Of a stretch of 64,000 nucleotides of DNA, positions 55,495 to 62,403 are shown one piece after another. The stretch covers positions 14,483-78,482 of the forward strand of contig JAEWFW010000061.1 of the NCBI GenBank assembly GCA_023388635.1, given 5' to 3'. How positions within the stretch are numbered: the stretch's first letter is position 1; every line of letters starts with the position of its first letter. This DNA comes from Bacillota bacterium (GTDB taxonomy: Bacteria; Bacillota; Bacilli; Desulfuribacillales; Desulfuribacillaceae). The position numbers and the translations under genes are program-made. The notes under the pieces are model-generated. The model saw only the letters and a program-made list of their open reading frames with translations, was not told the DNA's origin and ran no database searches.

Positions 55495-56146
55495 GGAAAG
55501 TTATTAACCGTTCATAATCTAGCACAACCACTTGGCGATTTGCCATTTTTAATATCCCCTGATTTTCGAACTTTCTGCTAATGGAGCTCACAGTTTGGCG
55601 CGTACTACCGATTGCCGATGCGATTTCCTCCTGATTTAATCCCAACTCAATCACTGTCCCTTCCGGCGTGCACACACCTTCTTTTTGTATCGAACGCACA
55701 ATAAAATCCACAAAGCGCTGTTCGACATCGCGAAACGCCAAATTTTCAATGACATCCAATGAGTTTTTCAGTGCATCTCCCAGCACTGCTACGACACTAG
55801 TCACAAAAGCCGGATTATCTTTCATAATATTCTGGAACACACGAATAGGGATAAACGCAATTTCTGTTTCCTCTATAGCCATGCCATACCCTCTGGCATG
55901 ACCGCTATATGCATCTCCCTTTTTCAAAACGGTCAGCGTGAACTCTTTGCCATCTACATAATCTAAGAATACGCGAACACGTCCTTTCATAACCAAGTAG
56001 ACGCAATGGGGCGATTCTATCGGCTTAAACACAATTGTCTTTTTGGGAAAAACACTAAGATTGCATTCATTTAAGTAGGGACGTACCGCCTGCAATAGTG
56101 AGTCTGCCAATTCCCGATGTGTATGAAACTTTCGAGCCTTCTTCAA
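55481..56146 (-). CDS. cooA: CRP/FNR-family regulator resembling the CO sensor CooA
   Basis: A 221-residue cAMP-receptor-type regulator. The effector domain holds YLVMKGRVRVFLDYVDGKEF and LKKGDAYSGHARGYG. His83 falls where CooA proteins have their haem-ligand histidine (GDxFCxH), while the neighbouring Cys is Ser81. A long dimerisation helix (VAVLGDALKNSLDVIENLAF) and the winged helix NQEEIASAIGSTRQTVSSIS follow. No FNR-type cysteine cluster is seen. I chose the TTG at 56144-56146, 8 nt after AAGGAG; a GTG at 56155 touches the Shine-Dalgarno. Adjacent cooS supports CO sensing. The symbol is inferred from this likeness. Confidence 0.75.
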   Translation of the reverse strand: MKKARKFHTHRELADSLLQAVRPYLNECNLSVFPKKTIVFKPIESPHCVYLVMKGRVRVFLDYVDGKEFTLTVLKKGDAYSGHARGYGMAIEETEIAFIPIRVFQNIMKDNPAFVTSVVAVLGDALKNSLDVIENLAFRDVEQRFVDFIVRSIQKEGVCTPEGTVIELGLNQEEIASAIGSTRQTVSSISRKFENQGILKMANRQVVVLDYERLITFHTVG

Positions 56147-56181
56147 ACAAATCACTCCTTGCCGCTTTTACTTCTAATTAC

Positions 56182-56209
56182 ATTATACACTTTTTCACTA
56201 GCAAGTAAA
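56182..56209 (-). promoter_or_regulatory. Promoter of the CooA-like gene
   Basis: TATAAT (56182-56187) on the minus strand with TTTACT (56204-56209) 16 bp upstream; the -10 is perfect and the -35 moderate. Confidence 0.6.
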
Positions 56210-56256
56210 AATTTAAAGTAATTGAGCAGGCAAATAAAATCAGCTTACTATCATAT

Positions 56257-56288
56257 AAAAAAAGCATCCAGCAGCTCCTGCTATGGAT
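56257..56288 (-). terminator. Terminator after the ExbB-like gene
   Basis: On the minus strand ATCCATAGCAG and CTGCTGGAT pair (one bulge) around a short loop and are followed by GCTTTTTTT. It lies directly past the stop codon at 56292. Confidence 0.8.
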
Positions 56289-56291
56289 ACC

Positions 56292-56969
56292 TCATGTTTT
56301 TAGAATCTCTATGAACACCTCGACGATCATGCGAGTATCATTGATGTCTTTTTCTTTCCGCCGTTCCCGTATATGAGAAATAATCTGCGCCGAGCAGGCA
56401 ACTCCAAACCCTACAACGATAAAACCGCATGCCTTAAGCATTGGGGGAACAAATTCCACATTCCCATTAGTACCTACAGCACCACTCACACCTGCCCCTG
56501 CAACTGACACTTCATTTACACCATTACCACTCGCCGCTAAAGAAATAACCGCCAGCATCAATCCGAGCATAATTCCCAACTTTGCCGCCAACTGCGCGCG
56601 ACGAACAATCTGCGAACGACGTATCTCGTCCCTTGCGATTAGCAAATTTCCTATGTTTCTCATAGAATCCGTATCCAAATGCCTTTGCTCATATAAACCA
56701 TTCATGATTCCGCGTTGGGCGCTGGCAACTACCACAGAATCTAAATTCTGCGGTAGGACGCTACCTTTTAAGTTACGCAATTGCATAACTGTATCTTGTA
56801 CATCAAGATTCGTCCTTTTGCTGATAAATATTAGCTCTGCAAAAATATGCCCAAACTCCCAAGCGCACCAACCACCAAGTACGAGCAACCCTAGAAGTGA
56901 CGGCAGCACCAAAACATCTGCTGCAATTTGAACCATTCTTTCAAACAGACCTAACATTGCTAGCGACAC
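56292..56969 (-). CDS. MotA/TolQ/ExbB-like proton-channel family protein
   Basis: A 225-residue membrane protein with three hydrophobic segments in the arrangement of the MotA/TolQ/ExbB family. One is near the N-terminus (DVLVLPSLLGLLVLGGWCAW), a long cytoplasmic part follows, and two are near the C-terminus (AAKLGIMLGLMLAVISLAA and ACGFIVVGFGVACSAQIISH). The last is followed by a basic, charged tail. Members use the proton gradient to drive partner proteins. It overlaps the small membrane gene upstream by 10 bp and starts at a GTG after GGAAGGA. No ExbD, TolR or TonB gene is in the window. The partner and substrate are unknown. Confidence 0.7.
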   Translation of the reverse strand: MSLAMLGLFERMVQIAADVLVLPSLLGLLVLGGWCAWEFGHIFAELIFISKRTNLDVQDTVMQLRNLKGSVLPQNLDSVVVASAQRGIMNGLYEQRHLDTDSMRNIGNLLIARDEIRRSQIVRRAQLAAKLGIMLGLMLAVISLAASGNGVNEVSVAGAGVSGAVGTNGNVEFVPPMLKACGFIVVGFGVACSAQIISHIRERRKEKDINDTRMIVEVFIEILKT

Positions 56970-57172
56970 ATTATTTCATCCTTCCGATGTCTCTGGTAGC
57001 TCTTTACAGTGCCCAGAGAGAATACCATTCCAAAGACAAGCACGACATATACCCGCCATACAAAATCATCTTTGCCGGAGAAGACAGGACTGATCCCATA
57101 GAAAATCAACGCGCCACAGATCAATCCGCCTAACAACAATATTTTTTTAAATATAGTAGATGGTCTATTCAC
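56960..57172 (-). CDS. Small two-helix membrane protein, unknown function
   Basis: About 70 residues with two predicted membrane helices (KKILLLGGLICGALIFYGIS and VWRVYVVLVFGMVFSLGTVK) and a basic end (RHRKDEIMCR). I do not recognise a family. The GTG at 57170-57172 lies 9 nt after a GGAG; an ATG at 57205 has no visible ribosome-binding site. Its overlap with the ExbB-like gene suggests the two products act together, possibly with the small protein in an ExbD-like position, though it has no long periplasmic domain. Confidence 0.6.
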   Translation of the reverse strand: MNRPSTIFKKILLLGGLICGALIFYGISPVFSGKDDFVWRVYVVLVFGMVFSLGTVKSYQRHRKDEIMCR

Positions 57173-57530
57173 GATTTTCAACTCCAAAGTGATAATATTG
57201 TCCATACGTACGATGCTTTTACTAATGCTACTTTAATATTTTCTATATTCTTATATTATTTGTATTATTATATTGTTCATATTTTTTTCATATTCATTGT
57301 AATGGACTTTCCTACAATTGTCAATGAGACGATCAAGGATAATTTAGCTATTTATAACTATACCGTTAATCATATTGCGTTATTGTTGGCTTTTGTTATG
57401 ATATATTCGTTTTCCTTATGTCATATAACTATTTGTTATGGTAAATCCTCTCGAAATATGATGAAATTGCGAAGAAAAACTGGTATGCTTAGGTCGATAT
57501 AAATAATACTTATAAAGGAGAATGAACAAC
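57173..57530. promoter_or_regulatory. Divergent regulatory region of the ExbB-like pair and the selenoprotein gene
   Basis: This A+T-rich 358 bp gap has no credible gene. An 80-codon plus-strand frame (57260-57502) lacks a ribosome-binding site and reads as low-complexity hydrophobic sequence. AGCTATTTATAACT (57346-57359) resembles the AGTTATATATAACT core of the cooS palindrome (12 of 14 bases). ATATAACTAT recurs at 57423-57432. AAAGGAG at 57514-57520 serves the selenoprotein. I cannot fix a promoter with confidence. Confidence 0.45.
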
Positions 57531-58337
57531 ATGGCAGAAAGAACGAATTGTTCAAGAAAAGAATTTATTAAAAATGCCGGAAAAGTTACCGTTGGTGCCG
57601 TTATCGGCGGACCACTTCTCAGTCTAGCTGGATGCGAGCCTGGATTAGATATGGGCATGGCTGTCAACACAGCAGAAGCTGCTCCATACCCATTCCCGCT
57701 GCCGGTATTCGATGCTGCAGAAGTACAAACTAGAACGTATGAAAAATATATGGAAGGTGGCTGAGGATTTGCTGTAGCCGAAGGTCTATTCGGCTTAGCT
57801 GCTGAGAAAATTGGCTATCCTTTCAACCAAATTCCTACAAAGAGCTTTTGGTCTTGTAGAAGTGGAACCTACGGATGGGGCTCTGTCTGTGGTGCTTTGA
57901 CTCCTGCAATCAATTTCATCGCTACGGTTCTCGAACCTAAAGAAGCGCAACCTCTCATTGAAGAGTTAATGGCTTGGTATCAAGTGCAAGAGTTCCCAAT
58001 CTATCAACCAGACGGACCAGTTCAGACATCTGTAGCTAACTCAACATTGTGCCACGTATCGGTCACAAAATGGTGCTTAGCTACAGGGGAAAATTCCGGA
58101 AGCGAAATGAAGAAGAAGCGTTGTGGTGGAGTTTCTGCTGACGTAACAGGCAAAGTTGTGGAAATGCTAGAAAAGCATTATTCACAGACATTCAAGCGCG
58201 AATATAAGCCTTCAGAAATCGTAGACAACTGCAACGTCTGCCATGGAAAAGAACCGATCCATGTAACCGGAAAAGAAGATTGCATGAATTGTCACACTGA
58301 AGACTACATGACTTTCCCACATCCAGCGAAAAAATAA
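57531..58337 (+). CDS. Selenocysteine-containing split-Soret-type di-heme cytochrome c, exported
   Basis: Read with TGA 57762-57764 as selenocysteine, this is a 268-residue protein. A Tat-like signal (SRKEFIK, residues 8-14) with a hydrophobic core ends in SLAGC (lipobox-like, C35). The redox domain of the C_GCAxxG_C_C family follows: Sec78 in MEGGUGFAVAEG takes the place of the first family cysteine, then SCRSGTYGWGSVCGALTPAI, and LCHVSVTKWC. Two haem c sites close the protein (CNVCHGKEP, CMNCHTEDY). This order matches split-Soret cytochrome c of sulfate reducers. The start at 57531 is 10 nt after AAAGGAG. The frame is intact on both sides of the TGA. Confidence 0.88.
57762..57799 (+). promoter_or_regulatory. 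Selenocysteine TGA codon and bacterial SECIS hairpin
   Basis: The TGA (57762-57764) is followed after 12 nt by GCCGAA (57777-57782), a loop GGTCTA (57783-57788) and TTCGGC (57789-57794), a perfect 6-bp stem. GCT (57771-57773) and AGC (57797-57799) add a lower stem across a small internal loop. The apical GGUCU and its distance of 18 nt from the TGA agree with the E. coli fdhF SECIS as I remember it, the site bound by SelB. Confidence 0.85.
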
Positions 58338-58346
58338 ATAAAAAAA

Positions 58347-58386
58347 GAGTGCTTTCTATTGTATTGAATACTTTTAGAAAGCACTC
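58347..58386. terminator. Bidirectional terminator between the selenoprotein and ABC-transporter genes
   Basis: GAGTGCTTTCT (58347-58357) and AGAAAGCACTC (58376-58386) form a perfect 11-bp stem. The T run is strong on the minus strand (TTTTTTTATT) and weak on the plus strand, so it best serves the minus-strand transporter operon. Confidence 0.82.
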
Positions 58387-58454
58387 ATCTTCTTAATGCG
58401 AAAAATGTACTTTTATATAAACGAACTTTTTATATAGGAAATACAACCTTTTAC

Positions 58455-59570
58455 TTAGTTAGAGTCAATAATCGCATCAATTTGCTCATTCGACATTTCA
58501 TATTTGAAAAAGTGACTATAAAAATACTTGATTTCTTCCGCAAGTTCATCGCGGGAGACCAACTCAGGATACAGCTTATGCATCGTCCAGAAAACTGTCA
58601 GCGGTTGCTCTACTGTTCTATTTCCCCACACATGTGCAACTGTCGGTACATAGTAGATTTGACCATCTTTCACAGCCTTAACTCCTGCAATCACATTATT
58701 CCCTTTAATTTCATCGATCATTGCTAATTCCGTAACAATCATAACTTCCGGATTCCACAGTAATAGGTCTTCCGCTGTATATTCAAAGCTCTTGTTAGAG
58801 TCCCTTCCGTTATCTGTGACGCTCTTACCGCCTGCCGCCTGTACCCACCATTCAGCGATCAGATGAGGTTGTGTATATTTAGTTATGTTTCCGTAAAGGA
58901 CCGTTTTCTTTTGATCTTCATTGAGCGCTTTTGTAAGCTCTTGCGCTTTGATCACCATATCGTCAAAATATTTCAGATAATCAGCCGCTAGTTCCTGTTG
59001 TCCTAGAGCTTCTCCCATCAAAGAAACCGCAGTTTTTACGTCGTCAGTTTGTTGCCATTCAAAATACAAAACATTCATGCCTAACTTTTCTAATGGTTCA
59101 ATCAAATCCTTTGACATTACAATGCATAAATCTGGATTCAAACGAATAATTTCTTCTGAAATTAATTCACCGTCGGCATTCTGCAATAGCGGTGCATCTT
59201 TAATTTGCGGGGCAAACTCATACTGCATCTTCCATTTATCGGATTTCGTAAAATTTGACGTCATCTGATTACTGATTTTATCGCCTGATCCCATAAGTTC
59301 AACAAATGCGTTAATAACACCGATTGAACCAAATGTCGCAATACTCTTAATCTCTTTAGGAATGGTTATCGTACGATCTGCCATATCTGTAACAGTCACT
59401 TCTGTCGGTTCTTGCTGCGGTGCTTTCGCTTCTTCCGCCGGTGTTTGTACAGGTGGTACCGCTGCTTCCTGCTCCCCAGGCGTGTTCTTGCTCTGTCCGC
59501 AACCGACAAACATCGTTACCAATAAAGCCAGTGTTAATGTTAAAGCGATGATTCTTTTCATCTTCGTCAT
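58455..59570 (-). CDS. ABC transporter substrate-binding lipoprotein, Fe/B12 (class III) type
   Basis: A 371-residue lipoprotein: signal MTKMKRIIALTLTLALLVTM then lipobox FVGC. A Pro/Glu/Gln-rich linker precedes the binding domain (TVTDMADRTITIPKEIKSIA ... ISEEIIRLNPDLCIVMSKDL ... VKDGQIYYVPTVAHVWGNRT), the two-lobe fold joined by a long helix seen in FecB/BtuF proteins. Such proteins bind metal chelates. The ligand cannot be read from the sequence. It is the last gene of the five-gene operon. Confidence 0.9.
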   Translation of the reverse strand: MTKMKRIIALTLTLALLVTMFVGCGQSKNTPGEQEAAVPPVQTPAEEAKAPQQEPTEVTVTDMADRTITIPKEIKSIATFGSIGVINAFVELMGSGDKISNQMTSNFTKSDKWKMQYEFAPQIKDAPLLQNADGELISEEIIRLNPDLCIVMSKDLIEPLEKLGMNVLYFEWQQTDDVKTAVSLMGEALGQQELAADYLKYFDDMVIKAQELTKALNEDQKKTVLYGNITKYTQPHLIAEWWVQAAGGKSVTDNGRDSNKSFEYTAEDLLLWNPEVMIVTELAMIDEIKGNNVIAGVKAVKDGQIYYVPTVAHVWGNRTVEQPLTVFWTMHKLYPELVSRDELAEEIKYFYSHFFKYEMSNEQIDAIIDSN

Positions 59571-59583
59571 ACTTCCCCTCTTT

Positions 59584-60381
59584 TTATAATGTATTCATGA
59601 CAGGAATACAAACCTTTGCATTACTGTAATGTTCATCTAATTGAATCTCAGCTCCGGTTACACAAACCGGAATTTCGTACAACCTTGTCAGATTTTCGCT
59701 TGTAACGACTTCCTCAGGCTGACCGCAATTCATCACCACACCATCTCGCATTAACGCAGCACGGTTACATGCCAAAAATGCATGGTCAGGAAAATGCGAT
59801 GTCATCAATATGGCATATCCTTCATCAGCGAGCTTCTTCGCCGCCATCAATACTTTCACTTGGTTACTATAGTCAAGATTCGCCGTTGGCTCGTCCATAA
59901 CGATATACCGCGATTGCTGCGCGAGCGCCCTTGCAACTAGTACCATCTGCTTCTGCCCGCCACTTAATTCCTGAAAGTATTCATCAGCCAAATGCCCGAC
60001 ACCTAATTTCTCTAATGCTTCCTCGGCAATCTGGACATCTGTATCTGATGCCGAAGAGCCGAAACGAAAATGCGTAACTCTTCCCATCAAGACCATTTCC
60101 TTCACTTTATACGGAAACGTCATATTCGACGATTGCGCAACATAGGCAATCAATTTTGCCCTTTGCCCTGCCGATAAACGGGTAATATCATTTCCGTCAA
60201 CACTTATACTGCCGCCACTTGCCTTTTCTAGATTTAGGATGCATTTTAACAGCGTCGATTTTCCTGTCCCATTCGGTCCCAGCAGACAAAGACAGTCTCC
60301 CTGACTTAACGTAAATGATGCATCCCGCAATACCTGTGCCTTTCTCTTATATGAAAAACTGACATTTTCCACAACCAGCAT
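59584..60381 (-). CDS. ABC transporter ATP-binding protein, FecE/BtuD type
   Basis: A 265-residue ATPase with Walker A GPNGTGKST, signature ELSGGQKQMV, Walker B YIVMDEPTANLD and the H-loop MTSHFPDHA. The family powers import of iron-siderophore, haem or cobalamin type ligands. I use the ATG at 60379-60381, which overlaps the permease TGA as TGATG and lies 9 nt after AAAGGGG. The ATG at 60390 touches that Shine-Dalgarno. Confidence 0.93.
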   Translation of the reverse strand: MLVVENVSFSYKRKAQVLRDASFTLSQGDCLCLLGPNGTGKSTLLKCILNLEKASGGSISVDGNDITRLSAGQRAKLIAYVAQSSNMTFPYKVKEMVLMGRVTHFRFGSSASDTDVQIAEEALEKLGVGHLADEYFQELSGGQKQMVLVARALAQQSRYIVMDEPTANLDYSNQVKVLMAAKKLADEGYAILMTSHFPDHAFLACNRAALMRDGVVMNCGQPEEVVTSENLTRLYEIPVCVTGAEIQLDEHYSNAKVCIPVMNTL

Positions 60382-61394
60382 CAGTTCCATCCCCTTTTCA
60401 CACGCACTAACAACATGGCGAATACCGGGGTACCTACAAGAGCCGTCAGAACCCCAAGGGGTAACTCCACTCCCTCAACACCCCTAATAATGTTATCTAT
60501 GCTGAGCAGAAACAGACCACCGATAAAAAACGATACCGACGATAGTTTAGCAAAATTAGCTCCGGTAATCATCCTCGCTATATGCGGAATAACCATACCG
60601 ACCCAGCCGACAATCCCGCAGATGCTGACGGAAACCACAGTCAGCAATGTAGAAGTGACAATGACAACCAACTTCACCGCAGTGACATTCACGCCCATTG
60701 TCGCTGCTTCATGCTCCCCGGCAGCAAGTAAATCAATTTTGTGACGAAATAAGAAGAGCAGCACAAGCGATACGACAGATGCCGGTATCATAACTGCTAT
60801 ATCTGTTAGTGATCCTTTGCCAAGTCCCCCCATTAACCAAAACGTAATCGAAGGCAACTGATTGTCTGTATCCGCATACGTCTTAACAATCGATAATAGC
60901 GCTTGAAACAAACTCGATACAACAATGCCCGCCAACACGAGAATCGTCAATTGCTGTTTGCCATACACATTGCCAATCAAGTACGCAACCGCTACTGCCA
61001 ACAGTCCAAATACGAGGGCACTCGTTTGTATCTCTATCCAAGTCCCACTGTTAAGCATCATTAACGCAGCGCCAAATCCTGCTCCCGCAGAAACTCCCAA
61101 AATATCTGGCGACACCATCGGATTTTTGAAAAGTGTTTGATAAGCAGCACCCGAAATTGACAGTGCTCCACCAATTAAAATAGCTAAGATAATCCTCGGC
61201 AAACGTACTTGAATGACTACGGTCTCTAAAGCGTCTTCCCAATACGGCGTTATTTCAAAAAATTGTGCCAGTATGATATCCAGAACTGTTTTCGGCGGTA
61301 TAGGGTATCTGCCAATCAAAAACGATAGAAAAAACCCGGCAACAGTCAGCGCGATTAAGAACGAAAGTTTGAGCAAAAATTCCTTATTTTTCAT
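60381..61394 (-). CDS. ABC transporter permease, FecCD family
   Basis: A 337-residue permease with about ten membrane helices. VRLPRIILAILIGGALSISG, GAAYQTLFKNPMVSPDILGV and SAGAGFGAALMM are the FecCD hallmark region, and SICGIVGWVGMVIPHIARMI is the ATPase-coupling segment. A single permease probably works as a homodimer. It overlaps the ATPase start by 1 bp. Confidence 0.94.
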   Translation of the reverse strand: MKNKEFLLKLSFLIALTVAGFFLSFLIGRYPIPPKTVLDIILAQFFEITPYWEDALETVVIQVRLPRIILAILIGGALSISGAAYQTLFKNPMVSPDILGVSAGAGFGAALMMLNSGTWIEIQTSALVFGLLAVAVAYLIGNVYGKQQLTILVLAGIVVSSLFQALLSIVKTYADTDNQLPSITFWLMGGLGKGSLTDIAVMIPASVVSLVLLFLFRHKIDLLAAGEHEAATMGVNVTAVKLVVIVTSTLLTVVSVSICGIVGWVGMVIPHIARMITGANFAKLSSVSFFIGGLFLLSIDNIIRGVEGVELPLGVLTALVGTPVFAMLLVRVKRGWN

Positions 61395-61490
61395 ATTCCA
61401 AATCCCTTATCTCTCATATTCCAAGTGATTTCATCTATGCTCTATGAAATATCGTCCAACTATTCTCTGGAGTGTTGCCAAATAACTACA

Positions 61491-62369
61491 TTACCCCAGT
61501 TTTCTCTTCAATATTGTCCGTTTTGCTGATTTTCCGAAAAAGTGATATCCCGATCCACCTTCGCTGATAATATCCAGCACTTCATCGGGCTTGGTCACAA
61601 CAATACCTCCGAGTTCCGTCACCCCATGCTTAAAGAAGCTTGTTGGAATCATACTAGCTGTCGGTCCTGTAACAATCACCCTCGGATTGCCTTTGATCAT
61701 CGAAAGCAATTCCGGCAATGTGTCGTTAATAATCGTTACTCCCGTGATTACCAGCAAATCTGCATTAGGAACATACAAATGCGCATCCGTATCAGGAGCA
61801 TAAAATTTTCTCTCGCGCTCTTTTAAAACTTCCGGTGCCATTTCCAACACTTTAAAATCTATATGCTCTTTGGTGAATTTTTTCATAATAGGAACAAGTG
61901 CACCAATGACGACTGGGTTGCTGTACTGCGTGACATCTACTTGATCAAAAGAATCTTCTCCTATGACAATTTCATAATCTTTCGGAGGATTTCTTTCCCA
62001 ACATATCGTGCTTAACGCATTCACAGCCGCAATTCCGAGCGTTTTCCTGAGAATGTTATCAGAAAATACGTCCTTTACATATTCAATGACAGGACGTCCC
62101 GATAATCTGCCAGACAACGGCATCGCTTTTGCTGAGCTCGGGCAACATACCGCTTCCGGTATTTCTTTGATCGGCGTAAAACAAAGTCCGCCGTAACCTC
62201 CTGTCAATTTTACTCCTGAAAAAAACAATCCCAGTACCGCTCGCTCGACAACAATATTCTCTAATTCATTGCCTAAAATTGATTCTATTTCAGCAACCGT
62301 TTCCCTAAGCAATATATCCCTCTCTATCTTGGCAAGATTCCCTTCCATCGCAATACCGCTTATCATCAT
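61491..62369 (-). CDS. DUF4213/DUF364 protein, putative heavy-metal chelation
   Basis: A 292-residue protein of the two-domain DUF4213/DUF364 type. The N-terminal part (VVERAVLGLFFSGVKLTGGY, GGLCFTPIKEIPEAVCCPSS) corresponds to the enolase-like domain. The C-terminal Rossmann-like part has VVIGALVPIMKKF, LLVITGVTIINDTLPELLSM and VIVTGPTASMIPTSFFKHGV. A solved relative from Desulfitobacterium was proposed to have a role in heavy-metal chelation, and such genes often neighbour Fe-type ABC importers, as here. AGGAGGAGTA precedes the start. The chemistry is unproven. Confidence 0.85.
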   Translation of the reverse strand: MMISGIAMEGNLAKIERDILLRETVAEIESILGNELENIVVERAVLGLFFSGVKLTGGYGGLCFTPIKEIPEAVCCPSSAKAMPLSGRLSGRPVIEYVKDVFSDNILRKTLGIAAVNALSTICWERNPPKDYEIVIGEDSFDQVDVTQYSNPVVIGALVPIMKKFTKEHIDFKVLEMAPEVLKERERKFYAPDTDAHLYVPNADLLVITGVTIINDTLPELLSMIKGNPRVIVTGPTASMIPTSFFKHGVTELGGIVVTKPDEVLDIISEGGSGYHFFGKSAKRTILKRKLG

Positions 62370-62403
62370 TACTCCTCCTTTTACTGCTAAAGCATTCTAA
62401 TTC

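Noticed and set aside
57260..57502. 80-codon plus-strand frame ahead of the selenoprotein
   Set aside because: No ribosome-binding site, A+T-driven hydrophobic composition and no recognisable family. It is treated as non-coding regulatory sequence.
57762..57764. TGA as evidence for a split or pseudogene
   Set aside because: The frame, domain order and both haem sites continue intact past the TGA, the codon falls on a conserved Cys position and a SECIS-like hairpin follows. A selenocysteine reading explains all of this.
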